From assembly GCF_014839805.1 (NCBI RefSeq), contig NC_051134.1, positions 8,463,170 through 8,527,169 on the forward strand: a stretch of DNA of 64,000 bases, in the 5' to 3' direction. Positions 20,761-30,167 of this stretch are shown in pieces. Origin of the DNA: Manduca sexta (taxonomy: Eukaryota; Arthropoda; Insecta; Lepidoptera; Sphingidae). The translations under genes and the position numbers were made by a program. The first letter of the stretch is position 1. Each line of letters begins with the position of its first letter. The notes under the pieces were generated by a model that was not told the DNA's origin, did no database searches, and was given only the letters and a program-made list of their open reading frames with translations.

Positions 20761-21797
20761 AAAATCGGACATAATTTACACTAAAGGTTTACGGAGTATT
20801 ATTAGCTTATATAATAATAAGTAGGTTTGGAGCCTTCGATATCATATGGAAAAACCTATCAAATATTTTCTTGCTTTACCGGGTCATCATAATATTATTG
20901 TTATAATATTACGCATAGACAAACATGCCACTTGCTCGTTGTTTATGATATAATTACGTATACATGTGTTGTAATTACGTATACGTTCAGCAATTAATTC
21001 GCGGTAGGAGATACTTTGAAATACCTCTACAAATATATTATAAAGATACAGTACGACAAAATTTTATACATTTTGGAGATATATTAGGAATGATACGATC
21101 GTTTAGATATTATGAACTTTTGGTGGGGTTTCTTAATTCAAATAATAATATCAAAAACAAAGTTTATATATTTTTTTTGTTCGTTATTGTATAACGAGTT
21201 AATATTCGCGGTTTTCCTATTTGTTACTAGGATTATTTGTGCTCCTTCTCGTGAACTGAATGACGGTAGTTTGATGATAGTTCCTACAAGAAATAAAAAA
21301 ATCTTTTAGTTCCAGAGTGCAGAGTTGTAATAAACCCACGCTGCTAAACTTAAATAATATATAGTTAGGTCCATGTAAGCTAATAAGCAACCGAGTACAT
21401 TGATTGAAACTAAATTAAACAAATATTATATTTAAATTAAATGCCATAACAAAGTACAGTACTGTTTCATTTTGCCTATAGATGCCTAAAAATACATCAG
21501 TTATATTACATGCGGTAGACATATTCGTGTCTCCTATTAATATCGCACATAGCTATCGAGTATAAATACATACCTATACGTGCTATACTCTCTTTCTATT
21601 TATGTAAATCTAATATACAGATTCTTGTGTTATCTTCGTAGTCGCTCAATACTCGTATCTCCTGTTCAATAATACAGATGTGAAGCCATTTTATTAAGTT
21701 TTTTTCCTGGTATGGCATGTAATATGTTGCAGTTTTCATATTGTTAATGCATCTTGCTTAGGTTAAATTATGTCAGCAATGACAATTGGATGAAAAA
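20761..21797. other. No recognised feature
   Basis: AT-rich. The hydrophobic ORFs at 20964-21309 are low-complexity and overlap in two frames. No gene is supported. Confidence 0.35.
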
Positions 21798-22118
21798 GCG
21801 GTGATAGCCTAGTTGGGTGTGGAACGGATTGCCGAGACGAAAGTCCGCAGATTCAAATCAAAAGGGCACATACCTCGGATTTTACTAAAATTATTTATCT
21901 AATCTTTATGAATTATCGCTTAGTTTAACGGTGAAAGAAAACATCATGAGGAAACCTGCATACCTGAGAAGTTCTCTATAGGAATTTTAAGGGTGTGTGA
22001 AGTCTACCAACCCGCACTACGCCAGTGTGGTGGACTAACGCCTAATCCCTCTTAGTAGTAGAGGATTCCCGTGCTCAGCACAATATACATATAATATAGG
22101 GCTGATATTATTATATAC
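21798..22118 (+). repeat. SINE-B, full length
   Basis: Head GTGATAGCCTAGTTGGGTGT, then the typical body (GAAAGAAAACATCATGAGGA, CCTGAGAAGTTCTCTATAGG, AGTGTGGTGGACTAACGCC), and a 3' end at about GGGCTGATATTATTATATAC. Confidence 0.85.
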
Positions 22119-22523
22119 TATTTATACTTATAATTGGCTACGCACCAGTTTCCATTAAAACGAAAATCAAACACCGGTCTGTTATATTTCCAAATAAATT
22201 TACTACTTTAATACAAACTCCCATAAACCACATCTCAAATCAATCCAAAACATAAACCTCCCCAAACTGATTAATTAACTCCTTAAAAAAACGGTAAAAT
22301 AAACAGCCCCACTGAGGTTCGCCATCAGATTAACATATAAATGTTCTACTTGCGGCAAATAGGTAAATAAAAACCCAATCGTAGCGTCGTTAAATCTACC
22401 GCGTCTCAAGGGCTCCGGAGACGTATTTACCTTCTCTACTTGAATTTTATCGCGCATTCTTAACTTATAAAGATATTTATGGATTGTTTAGCTATGTTTC
22501 TTGCTTTTGGGTATTGTATTCTG
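22119..22523. other. No recognised feature
   Basis: AT-rich. The 60-codon minus ORF at 22275-22457 has no motif. Confidence 0.35.
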
Positions 22524-22778
22524 CAGTTATCACCAGGAGAAACCTGGAAATGAGATACTAGAATCCCTCGACTAAGCGGCTGCAGGGCCCTGGAGGAAAG
22601 TTGGGAGGGGATAGCTTTTTTAACACGGGGAAATCTCGCTCTTGGAACTCCCGCGTATGGGCGTTCATTTGGTGTGAAGACCGAGCGCCCTAGAATTGCG
22701 TCGGGGGATGTTTGATTAAATAATTTGGGTCTTCACGATACAGGCTTGCCTAGTGTTAAGACCATAGGATATAAGGTC
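22524..22778 (+). repeat. Repeat F, LINE 3' fragment abutting the young LINE
   Basis: GC-rich island that aligns inverted with 115-425. Near its right end it contains CGATACAGGCTTGCCTAGTG (22736-22755), also found at 41619-41638 inside a LINE-like 3' UTR that ends in an AATAAA signal and a TTTCA tail. The right border coincides with the TTTA tail of the intact LINE, so that element probably landed in or at the edge of this older fragment. Confidence 0.5.
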
Positions 22779-22781
22779 ATT

Positions 22782-22806
<25 letters not shown>
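22779..22806 (-). repeat. (TTTA)n tail of the LINE
   Basis: About seven TTTA units on the plus strand, i.e. (TAAA)n at the 3' end of the element. Simple tandem tails in place of poly(A) are usual for several non-LTR clades and mark the insertion's 3' border. Confidence 0.85.
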
Positions 22807-22812
<6 letters not shown>

Positions 22813-23179
22813 GCCAGTAGATGTTACAATGTTGCTTACACTAAATAAAAGAAAAACAATATTATAAAATATAAGAGTAACACCTTCTTAAGGCAGTCAC
22901 AACATGCACTATTTGTGATAAAAAAAAGGATAATTTGCAAAATGATACACATACACTCTAATGGCAATTAAAACAAAAGACACATACAAAGGACTACTAA
23001 GTATTTAAAGAGTTGAGATTCAAAACAAATGTATAAATTCTAAATCTAAAACTAAAATTAAATATTTTCACAAACTTAACTTGGAATGAACTGTGTAAAA
23101 AAGGGGAAAGAACAGAATTTTTTAAAAAATATATAATATAAAATAAAAAAAAAAAAAAAAAAATGGTTAAAATGGATCA

Positions 23180-26068
23180 TTAGTAAGAATGGTTCCGTAA
23201 CAGCCGTACAACCTCTCTTTTGAACTTATATCGAGAGTCTCCGAAAATGTCCACTGCCTCACCAATCAAGTTATAGTGGCGGCACATTCTTGATATGGTT
23301 GAGAATTGCTTCAGGTTAGTCCGGGCCTGAGGCGGTTGGAACAGCCCGACATATCGTCGGGGGACGCGCCGTGGGACGTGGATTTGTATGAGATTTACCA
23401 GTTGGGGACAATCAATTTCATTTCTGACAATTTTAAATAACAAATTAATGTCCAATAAATCTCGTCTGACTGTGAGACTATCCATTCTATACAAATTAAG
23501 CTTAGATTCGTACGATTTATAACTTTTACCCAACTTATCACAGTAACTGAGATGTCGAAGGAATCTCTTTTGAATTCTCTCAATCCGTAACTGATGAGTT
23601 TTATAGTGAGGTGACCAGACTGAGCAGCAATACTCCAGAACGCTTCTAACGTAAGCATTGTACACACTAATTTTAGTAGCAGGATTCTTAAAAACCTTAC
23701 TATTCCTTATAACAAAACCTAAAGTTTTTGACGCTTTAGAGATAATATGATCCATATGTGGTACGAATGTCAATTTTGTGTCAAAATAAATTCCCAGGTC
23801 CCGGATTTGATCCACCTCTCTGAGCATAATTCCGTTGATGTTATACTTGGTAGCTAGAATCGATCTATTCCTTGTAAATTTTATTTGGTAACATTTACCA
23901 GTATTTAATGCCATATTATTATTTTGACACCACTCATAGACTTGATTAATGTCTTGTTGAAGTAGTATACTATCTGAATCATTTTTAATTACTCGGGCTA
24001 ATTTTAAGTCATCTGCATATAAGAAAACTTGACTATGTTTTATATCAGTGGTAATGTCATTTATAAAAACGTTGAAGAGCCAGGGTCCCAAGTGAGATCC
24101 TTGAGGAACTCCGGACGTTGAAATATATGAGTCGGATTCAAATCCTTTTACAACAACATATTGCGATCGGTCAAGCAAGTAAGACGTGAACCAATTTAAA
24201 AGCGGACCACAAATGCCATAGTTAAAGAGTTTTTGTATTAGAGTTTTGTGACAAACTCTGTCGAAAGCTTTTGATAGGTCTGTGTAAATAGCGTCGACTT
24301 GTAAACCGCTATCCATAGCTTCTGCCAGTGTGTTGTGATAGAGTACCAGGTTCGTGTTAGTGGATCTGCCCGAAACGAACCCGTGTTGGTTGTATGTAAT
24401 AAAATCTTTAGCGTAAAATTGCAAATGCGGGTAAATAACTGCTTCAAGTACTTTTGCAAAAATGGAAAGAATAGAGATAGGTCTATAATTAGATATCATA
24501 TCAACTTTGCCATCTTTGTATATAGGAACAATCCTTGCCATCTTCCATTTTCTAGGGAACTGCCCAGAACTTAGAGATTTATTGTATATTTGTGTTAAAG
24601 GAAAGCTCAATTGACGTGCGCAATTAGACGCAAACACTGCAGGAATACCGTCCGGTCCGGCACCTTTGCATAAGTCCAGTCTTTTTAGGTGGTTATAAAC
24701 TGTGTCATAAGATAATTGTAAATTATCAAATGTGTTGGTGCTGATGGTGGTATTGTAGCTAGGTGGGGTTGTAGGACTGTTCGAGAACATCGAAGAAAAG
24801 TAGGATGCAAAAAGATTACAAATATCCGTTCCGTTAGAAGCAGTGCTATTATTTAACGACATTTTTGCAGGGTAATCAGCCTTATTTCGTTTATTTTTAT
24901 TTTTAGTAAAAGCCCAAAAGTATTTCGGATTTTTCCTAATGCAACTTTCTGTAAAGAGGATATAGTTTTTGTAACACGAACGTGATAAAGAACTGCATCT
25001 GTTACTTAATATTTGTAGCGAAATTTCATCCAATGGATTTTTAAATATTTTATATTTCTTTAACATTTTCATCTTTTCCTTTGTTAATGTAATTAATTCT
25101 CTACTAAACCATGGTGGATATTTGTTATTCTTTAATTTTATCCTAGGCACATATTGATCAATAATTCTATCTAATATGTTATAAAAAATGTCAACCATAC
25201 CATTTATATCGGTCGATTGAGAAAATTCTCGAGACCAATCCACATTATCTAGCTCTAAGATTATATGGTCATAGTTAGCTTTATAAAAGTTCTTTTTAAC
25301 CTTACTGTTATTTAACTTGAGTGCTGAATCGGAACAAAATGATAGTGAAACATCGAGAGGTGGGTGAAATGGATCCATCTTAACCAATACATCGAAAGCA
25401 ATATTGACAGATGTTTTACACATAATATTAGATAATACAAGGTCTAAAATGTTGTTTTTGTTGTTGAAGACATTATTGTATTGAATTAAATTGTTAAGAG
25501 AAATAAAATCTATCAACATATTTCCCAAAGATGAACCATTATTGCAAGGCTGAAGGCCTAAATCTCCAGGTATCCACTTAATTGTGCTTAAATTAAAGTC
25601 TCCAAATAAACAAACGTGCTTTTCTTCTTCAGAAACGTTGTTAAAATTATTTATAAAATTAAGCAAAAGGTCGCGTTTGACTGGTGGTGGCAAATATACG
25701 GCACATAAAGATATATAAACATTTTTTCGAACTTCCACATTAACCCACAAATCTTCACATTGACTTTCTCTGTGATTCAAGCGTGAAGAGGAAAGTTTTT
25801 TAGTTATGCATATCAATACACCACCACCTTCTTTTGTATTATGAAAACCCGAGGTCTCTCGATCACGTCGGTAGACATTGTATCGGTCATCGAAAAGCTC
25901 ACTATTGTGAATTCCATTGTTTAACCACGTTTCTGTAAGTACTATAATATCATAGTTCGCAGTAGCCAAATTACAGTAAAATTCATGAGTCTTAGTTCGC
26001 AGACCTCTTACATTCTGATAATAAATATGTAACGAATTGAATTTTGAATTACAGCAACAATAAAACAA
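23180..26068 (-). CDS. LINE ORF2: endonuclease and reverse transcriptase
   Basis: 962 codons. The APE-type endonuclease lies at about 12-245: YQNVRG (Asn19), TETWL (Glu46), FGDFNL (Asp157, Asn159) and a DPFHPPL variant of the terminal SDH motif (His235). The reverse transcriptase lies at about 465-760: GAGPDGIP (469-476), NYRPIS (527-532), TDLSKAFD (596-603), SGVPQGS (652-658) and the catalytic YADD (684-687). A C-terminal region with YxxCCSVWSPH-like and basic segments follows, typical of this group; there is no RNase H motif. It nicks target DNA and copies element RNA by target-primed reverse transcription. It starts 34 bases after the ORF1 stop, so translation probably depends on re-initiation. 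All catalytic motifs are intact. Confidence 0.95.
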   Translation of the reverse strand: MFYCCCNSKFNSLHIYYQNVRGLRTKTHEFYCNLATANYDIIVLTETWLNNGIHNSELFDDRYNVYRRDRETSGFHNTKEGGGVLICITKKLSSSRLNHRESQCEDLWVNVEVRKNVYISLCAVYLPPPVKRDLLLNFINNFNNVSEEEKHVCLFGDFNLSTIKWIPGDLGLQPCNNGSSLGNMLIDFISLNNLIQYNNVFNNKNNILDLVLSNIMCKTSVNIAFDVLVKMDPFHPPLDVSLSFCSDSALKLNNSKVKKNFYKANYDHIILELDNVDWSREFSQSTDINGMVDIFYNILDRIIDQYVPRIKLKNNKYPPWFSRELITLTKEKMKMLKKYKIFKNPLDEISLQILSNRCSSLSRSCYKNYILFTESCIRKNPKYFWAFTKNKNKRNKADYPAKMSLNNSTASNGTDICNLFASYFSSMFSNSPTTPPSYNTTISTNTFDNLQLSYDTVYNHLKRLDLCKGAGPDGIPAVFASNCARQLSFPLTQIYNKSLSSGQFPRKWKMARIVPIYKDGKVDMISNYRPISILSIFAKVLEAVIYPHLQFYAKDFITYNQHGFVSGRSTNTNLVLYHNTLAEAMDSGLQVDAIYTDLSKAFDRVCHKTLIQKLFNYGICGPLLNWFTSYLLDRSQYVVVKGFESDSYISTSGVPQGSHLGPWLFNVFINDITTDIKHSQVFLYADDLKLARVIKNDSDSILLQQDINQVYEWCQNNNMALNTGKCYQIKFTRNRSILATKYNINGIMLREVDQIRDLGIYFDTKLTFVPHMDHIISKASKTLGFVIRNSKVFKNPATKISVYNAYVRSVLEYCCSVWSPHYKTHQLRIERIQKRFLRHLSYCDKLGKSYKSYESKLNLYRMDSLTVRRDLLDINLLFKIVRNEIDCPQLVNLIQIHVPRRVPRRYVGLFQPPQARTNLKQFSTISRMCRHYNLIGEAVDIFGDSRYKFKREVVRLLRNHSY

Positions 26069-26102
26069 GACACTAAACTTTTACAGAATTAAGTAACAGA
26101 AA

Positions 26103-27224
26103 TTAAATACATAACTTATTAAGAATATTCAGGTCTTTTACATATATTAATTCAGAATTTTCAGTTTTACGCATAAAGACTTTTCCATGTTTCACCCACA
26201 CGTACTTGTAATTCATCTCCTTTCCCTTCAACCTGGCTGCTGCATGAAGTGCTTTGTTAGCGGACGAAAGATGTTCAATAACATAGATTGGTTGTTTGTT
26301 GCCTCCAATGCCAATGTGACTAGAATTAAGTTTGTCTTTGACATTAGCCTTGTTGAATTTTATTACGTGCGCTAAAAAGTCGTCTCTTATTAGCGGAGTA
26401 GCCAATTTTACAATAATGGAACGAGGGCGGTTATCAGTTTTGTTATTCTTTGCAATACGCGTGCAATGGTGGATATCATTGTCCTGGAGCTCGTAGGATA
26501 TGGTACGAGAAAGCTGTTTAATTAGTGTAGGTAAATTCTCATTTCTGTGTTCTGGTACGCATTGTATCTCAATATTATTTGATCTATTATATTGTTCCAT
26601 ATTTTGAAGTCTAATAGTAAGTTCTCGTACGGCGTTACTCAAATCACATTTCTCCTTCTGCAGTGTGTTAATTTGTTGTCGGTATCCATTGATATCCTCT
26701 TTGGTTGACTCATACATATCATTAAGGAACACTACTGAGTTCTCTACTGAATGGACTTTCTCAATAATTACTTTTAGTTCCGCAGCAACCATTTGTTTTA
26801 ATGTGTTATTAAGTTCTGTTATAAAAGATGATCTCATTCTGTCCAACTCTTCTTTGAAAATATTCCTTATGTCCTCTTTCTTAATGTTCTGACCGTCGCA
26901 ATCGCAACAATAATCTCTAACGGAGTTTTTAGTGCCTTGCTCGGATTCATTACCTGAACGGGATGTAGGACGACGGAAGGTTATATTTCCACTGTCAGAC
27001 ATTGGACTCAATGTATCGCATCTACTTGGGGTATCAGTTTTACATTGTTTATTTTTACAGGTAGAACATTTCCATAAACTTCTTTGAGAATTCTCCAATT
27101 GAGCAAAACGCTTGTTCGTTATACTCGCACAACTGAGATTAAATTTATTGTTACATGAGCAGCAAACCAAAAATTCTCGACCAGTAATTTTATTTAGGCA
27201 TTTAGCACACTTGATGTTCGGCAT
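26103..27224 (-). CDS. LINE ORF1: zinc-finger, coiled-coil nucleic-acid binder
   Basis: 373 codons from ATG 27224. Residues 6-56 form a PHD-like finger: C6-x2-C9, C21 or C22 with C24, C32, then W51-x-C53-x2-C56. The position that is His in typical PHD fingers is Asn29 here (KFNLSC). Residues about 115-215 are heptad-rich and charged, a probable coiled coil for trimer or dimer formation. The C-terminal half (about 215-370: IEIQCVPE, RPRSIIVKL, IYVIEHLSSANKALHAAARL, YKYVWVKHGKVFMRK) has the layout shared by many insect LINE ORF1 proteins and the baculovirus FP C-terminal domain family. The product should bind element RNA as a chaperone. The frame is intact. Confidence 0.9.
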   Translation of the reverse strand: MPNIKCAKCLNKITGREFLVCCSCNNKFNLSCASITNKRFAQLENSQRSLWKCSTCKNKQCKTDTPSRCDTLSPMSDSGNITFRRPTSRSGNESEQGTKNSVRDYCCDCDGQNIKKEDIRNIFKEELDRMRSSFITELNNTLKQMVAAELKVIIEKVHSVENSVVFLNDMYESTKEDINGYRQQINTLQKEKCDLSNAVRELTIRLQNMEQYNRSNNIEIQCVPEHRNENLPTLIKQLSRTISYELQDNDIHHCTRIAKNNKTDNRPRSIIVKLATPLIRDDFLAHVIKFNKANVKDKLNSSHIGIGGNKQPIYVIEHLSSANKALHAAARLKGKEMNYKYVWVKHGKVFMRKTENSELIYVKDLNILNKLCI

Positions 27225-27244
27225 TGTAATGTAGTATTAATAAT

Positions 27245-27266
27245 AAAAAAAAAAAAAAAAAAAAAA
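27245..27266. repeat. 22-base A-run at the LINE 5' border
   Basis: An unbroken A-run (T-run on the element strand) sits 21 bases upstream of the ORF1 ATG. It may belong to the element's leader or mark the junction with older DNA. Confidence 0.6.
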
Positions 27267-27282
27267 TTATCAATAACTTTGG

Positions 27283-27336
27283 TTTCGAAGCCTGGGGTCC
27301 AACTGGTGAAGGCACTTGTTATACAACTGAGCTATT
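27283..27336 (-). repeat. tRNA-like head upstream of the LINE
   Basis: Read on the minus strand: TAGCTCAGTTGTATAACAAG (A-box-like), then GGCTTCGAAACC (B-box-like) after about 27 bases. Spacing and order fit a type-2 Pol III promoter of a tRNA-derived SINE or tRNA relic. No full cloverleaf can be drawn. Confidence 0.35.
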
Positions 27337-27843
27337 TTTAATGCACTAGGGGTGTCCAAAGTATTCAGTTATAACCAACAATTTTAATGTCAATGATAAT
27401 AATCGTTATAATTCAAATAAAAGTCAGTTTGAAAATTGTATTTTAAAAATTACCCCACACTATTCCATTTTATATTCACAAGTCTTATTACACTCATTTA
27501 TCCATATTATTGTACTGGTTGTAGGTTTAACACTGAATACCTTGTATTTCCAATAAGTTATTGACCGTTTAAAGAGTTTTTGTTTATTTTCGTAATGTAA
27601 ACACAGCAGCACTCTCACTGAGAAGTTTTTTGTAAATTTTTGTATTAATCGTATATGTAGCACTGAGATAACACGTACAGTTAACTATGGTAACTAGCAC
27701 ATACTATTCATTATATCACTGAGACTGAAAAGGACTTATAAATATTTTTAAACATTTAAATTGCGCGGTCCAATGCTATCACTAACATAGATGTCAAACA
27801 TGATATATATGTAATGATTTATCAGTTTTTAATAAATAAATAA
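27337..27843. other. No recognised feature
   Basis: AT-rich. It would be intron if the open frame starting at 27844 is a real exon. Confidence 0.35.
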
Positions 27844-28020
27844 AGAATAAGCAAGTATGATAACAATGATGGTTCTGTCCGCCATGATGTATCGGTCGAT
27901 GACGACACCTGGCTATACTTTGGAATACACCCTAATTTGTCTAGTGAAGTCGAAATTAGAACCAAGGAAGAATTAGGGAAGATACTAACTAAGAAAGACC
28001 CAACCGAGGCAAATTTATAA
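27844..28020 (+). other. Candidate terminal exon or gene relic
   Basis: Between TAA 27841-27843 and TAA 28018-28020 one frame is open for 58 codons. It reads like real protein: RHDVSVDDDTWLYFGIHP, then NLSSEVEIRTKEELGKILTK, then KDPTEANL. It has balanced acidic and basic residues, a Trp and G-rich first codon positions. An AG that could serve as acceptor precedes it (TAAATAAAG). A second, shifted frame downstream (about 28036-28122: TVLSKKASIKFVTQVEQHHF) is also protein-like, so this may be one coding segment broken by a frameshift. I do not recognise the family. The 112-codon minus ORF at 27822-28160 is probably its shadow. Confidence 0.4.
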
Positions 28021-28035
28021 TTAACGTATAATGCA

Positions 28036-28122
28036 CTGGCCTTACTGTGCTGTCTAAAAAGGCAAGTATAAAATTTGTGACTCAAGTTGAGCAGCACCAC
28101 TTTCTGACTAAAAGAACCTGAC
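28036..28122 (+). other. Second protein-like frame, possible continuation
   Basis: After a TAA the frame reads CTGLTVLSKKASIKF then VTQVEQHHFLTKRT to TGA at about 28120-28122. It is in a different frame from 27844-28020. It could be the continuation of the same decayed gene, or chance. No domain is recognised. Confidence 0.25.
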
Positions 28123-28288
28123 ACAAACTCATAGATACAAAAAAAGTTACAAGTATTCATTATACAATACCCAAATATTCGTATTATTATTATTGTAATT
28201 TACCGCTTTTTGTTCTTCAAATTACGTTACAGTTGCAGATCTCTGAGTGCCATCAACTGCATTCGTCTATTTCAAGTGAGTCGTCACA

Positions 28289-28361
28289 GCCCCTGTGGCC
28301 TAATGGATAAGGCATCGGCCTCCTAAGCCGGGGATTGTGGGTTCGAGTCCCACCAGGGGTA
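28289..28361 (+). tRNA. tRNA-Arg (anticodon CCU)
   Basis: Full cloverleaf: acceptor GCCCCTG pairs with CAGGGGT; the D arm is GCCTAATGGATAAGGC; the anticodon stem TCGGC/GCCGG encloses loop CTCCTAA, giving anticodon CCT (reads AGG, Arg); the T arm is GTGGG-TTCGAGT-CCCAC; the discriminator is A at 28361. A and B boxes are standard. TTTTTT at 28371-28376 is a good Pol III terminator. There is no intron. The gene stands alone and appears functional. Unlike the SINE heads nearby, its stems all pair. Confidence 0.95.
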
Positions 28362-28370
28362 CACTCATTC

Positions 28371-28376
28371 TTTTTT
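28371..28376 (+). terminator. Pol III terminator of tRNA-Arg
   Basis: Six T residues ten bases after the tRNA 3' end. Confidence 0.85.
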
Positions 28377-28877
28377 ATTATAAAAGCCTAGACAATTTTT
28401 TCAAAAAGCAAAATAAAGTTTAATTGCTTTTGTAAATTCCCAGTCTTAATTATTAGATATAGTATGCATACGGTACTTGAAAACACACTCATGTATAAAT
28501 TAGTGCTGTAAATGGTACGAAATATATAGGTAGCGATAGAGAGGTTTATAAATTATAAAATCGGCACACCGTGCGTCAGTTACCTTACTGCAAACCTCCT
28601 TTACGATCAGCGTAATCCTATATTTCTAAATATACCTAACGCCTACATAAACCCAAACTGATATATTTACATAATTAAATAACATATTAGATGTATGTGT
28701 ATATTTGCATGAAAGAAGAGGAAATACTTTCAAAGTACACGTGTGTCGTAAATTACAATATTTCACGTAATAATTAATATCCGCCCGCACACTTTAACAC
28801 TTCTTAGATGTTAGATTTACGCGGATATCTGTTTATTACTAGCATTTGGATACAACTATAGGCACATACATACATAC
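28377..28877. other. No recognised feature
   Basis: AT-rich; nothing shared with other parts of the window. Confidence 0.35.
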
Positions 28878-29165
28878 TGGTAGATTTGTCATATGTGAGA
28901 GTCTGGGTAGGTACCACCGCAATGTCTGTTTCTGCCGCTAAGCAGAAGTGTGTAATCACTGTTGTGTTCCATTTTGAAGGACATTGTAGCCAGTGTAACT
29001 ACTGACCATAATAAGATTTAACATCTCATGTCTCAGGATGGTGAGCGCAGGGGAATACCAAGCAATAATTTGTAATTTAAGGTGTTGGATGGTGTTTCTA
29101 CTGTTTATGGGCAGTCGTATCGCTTACCATCAGGCGAAAGGCAAGCTCGTCTCTTCATTCAAAGA
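28878..29165 (+). repeat. Repeat D, near full length
   Basis: Strings TGGTAGATTTGTCATATGTG, GTAGGTACCACCGCAATGTC, TGAAGGACATTGTAGCCAGT, AACATCTCATGTCTCAGGAT, and the end CTTACCATCAGGCGAAAGGC, then GCTCGTCTCTTCATTCAAAG and A-rich DNA. Copies at 48405, 54150 and 62985(-), with a fragment at 15780. The 3' A-rich end suggests a retroposon; the class is unknown. Confidence 0.8.
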
Positions 29166-29239
29166 AAAAAAATAAGATAGTCATTAGATAATTTGTAATC
29201 AACATACATCTGAATGTGAATAGTAATAATGTTTGTAAG

Positions 29240-29395
29240 AGGCAAATGTAGAAACTTAGGAACGGATTTTGATGTAGTTTGGCACAAGGATAGGCCATGT
29301 TCTGTTTTGATATAATTTAAGCCTGGAAAACTACACCATGGGACTTTTATTAGGGAGCTTCTAGCTAGCGAAGCCGCGAGCAATACCAAGTTGCT
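29240..29395 (-). repeat. Repeat E, LINE 3' end
   Basis: GGAACGGATTTTGATGTAGT, GGGACTTTTATTAGGGAGC and TAGCGAAGCCGCGAGC belong to the 3'-end family also seen at 36590 and 60430. Its inverted form starts ACTAGC-TTTTGCTCGCGGCTTCG. This tail is very common in lepidopteran genomes (general knowledge; I recall it as an RTE-type LINE tail). The strand is tentative. Confidence 0.5.
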
Positions 29396-30167
29396 AATGA
29401 AAAGTGTTCATGCTGTGGTTTGTATTCAGTATAACCTGGTGAAGAATTGTACACAGTCGACGGTTATTGGAAGTTATGCTTTCTTTTTCCGAAGAATTAA
29501 TAGAAATAGGCCAGCTATAACTATGAGAAGACAAAAATATAAAATTATTTTCACATTTATATTATTAGGTATAAACGTATTAGGGAACTGTTCATGCGTT
29601 TCCGACGCGCTTTTTATTTAAAAATAACACGTACCTGTCTAGTGACGTCATATCCTGTGTCGCAGTTTCAAACATGTGTACACACGGGGTCAATGCCCCA
29701 CTGTGTTGTAGCTGACCTTGGTTTATTTTTGGTTTATAGTGATTGGAGTACTGAATACTCTTATTGGGTGGAATTATTCCAAATGGTTTAGTTTAGAAAA
29801 TTATTGGAGTAGCTGTGGCTTTTCTAAATGCTAGGATATATTTTTCTTTTATGGCGCCATTTCGATCTCGAAAATATTCAATTAAACTGTTTTGTGTCGT
29901 GTGAACTTTTGAGCATTATAATTATTGGCAACGGTAGGAATTACTTGTGCAAATCAGAATTTGTATATTGCTAATGCTCAGTATAAATTCGTATATTGTC
30001 TTAAATCCATAACTCTTCCACTTTGTTGTCATAACATCTCATTTAGTTGCTCTGATTTATTAGGCGTTTGGTATTAGGAGAGCGACATGATTTCCCCGTT
30101 ATTCATTTAAATAAATAAAATTTAAAGTCATACCTATTACCTCTACTCTCTGCGTTTTCTAGTAGTG
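29396..30167. other. No clear gene
   Basis: Two ORFs (29391-29621 and 29594-29791). The first ends in MRRQKYKIIFTFILLGIN, then VLGNCSCVSDALFI, which looks like a signal peptide but stops at once. There is no splice donor at a useful position. Left unassigned. Confidence 0.25.

Larger units (their letters stand above)
22779..27266 (-). mobile_element. Apparently intact two-ORF non-LTR retrotransposon
   Basis: On the minus strand the order is ORF1 (27224-26103), ORF2 (26068-23180), a 3' UTR of about 0.4 kb with an internal T-run, and a tail read on the plus strand as (TTTA)n at 22779-22806. Both ORFs are full length with no stop or frameshift, which suggests a recent insertion. A PHD-type ORF1 plus an endonuclease-RT ORF2 without RNase H fits the CR1/Jockey group; I cannot fix the clade by eye. 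The 5' border is uncertain: a 22-base A-run (T-run on the element strand) lies just upstream of ORF1. I could not find a clear target-site duplication. Confidence 0.9.

Noticed and set aside
20964..21309. Membrane-protein ORFs
   Set aside because: Phe/Ile/Tyr-rich products in two overlapping frames are what AT-rich random sequence gives.
22779..27266. Target-site duplication for the LINE
   Set aside because: I compared sequence next to the TTTA tail with that right of the A-run at 27266 and found no convincing direct repeat.
27822..28160. 112-codon minus-strand ORF
   Set aside because: It lies opposite the more protein-like plus-strand frames at 27844-28122 and has a Leu/Ser/Phe-rich shadow composition.
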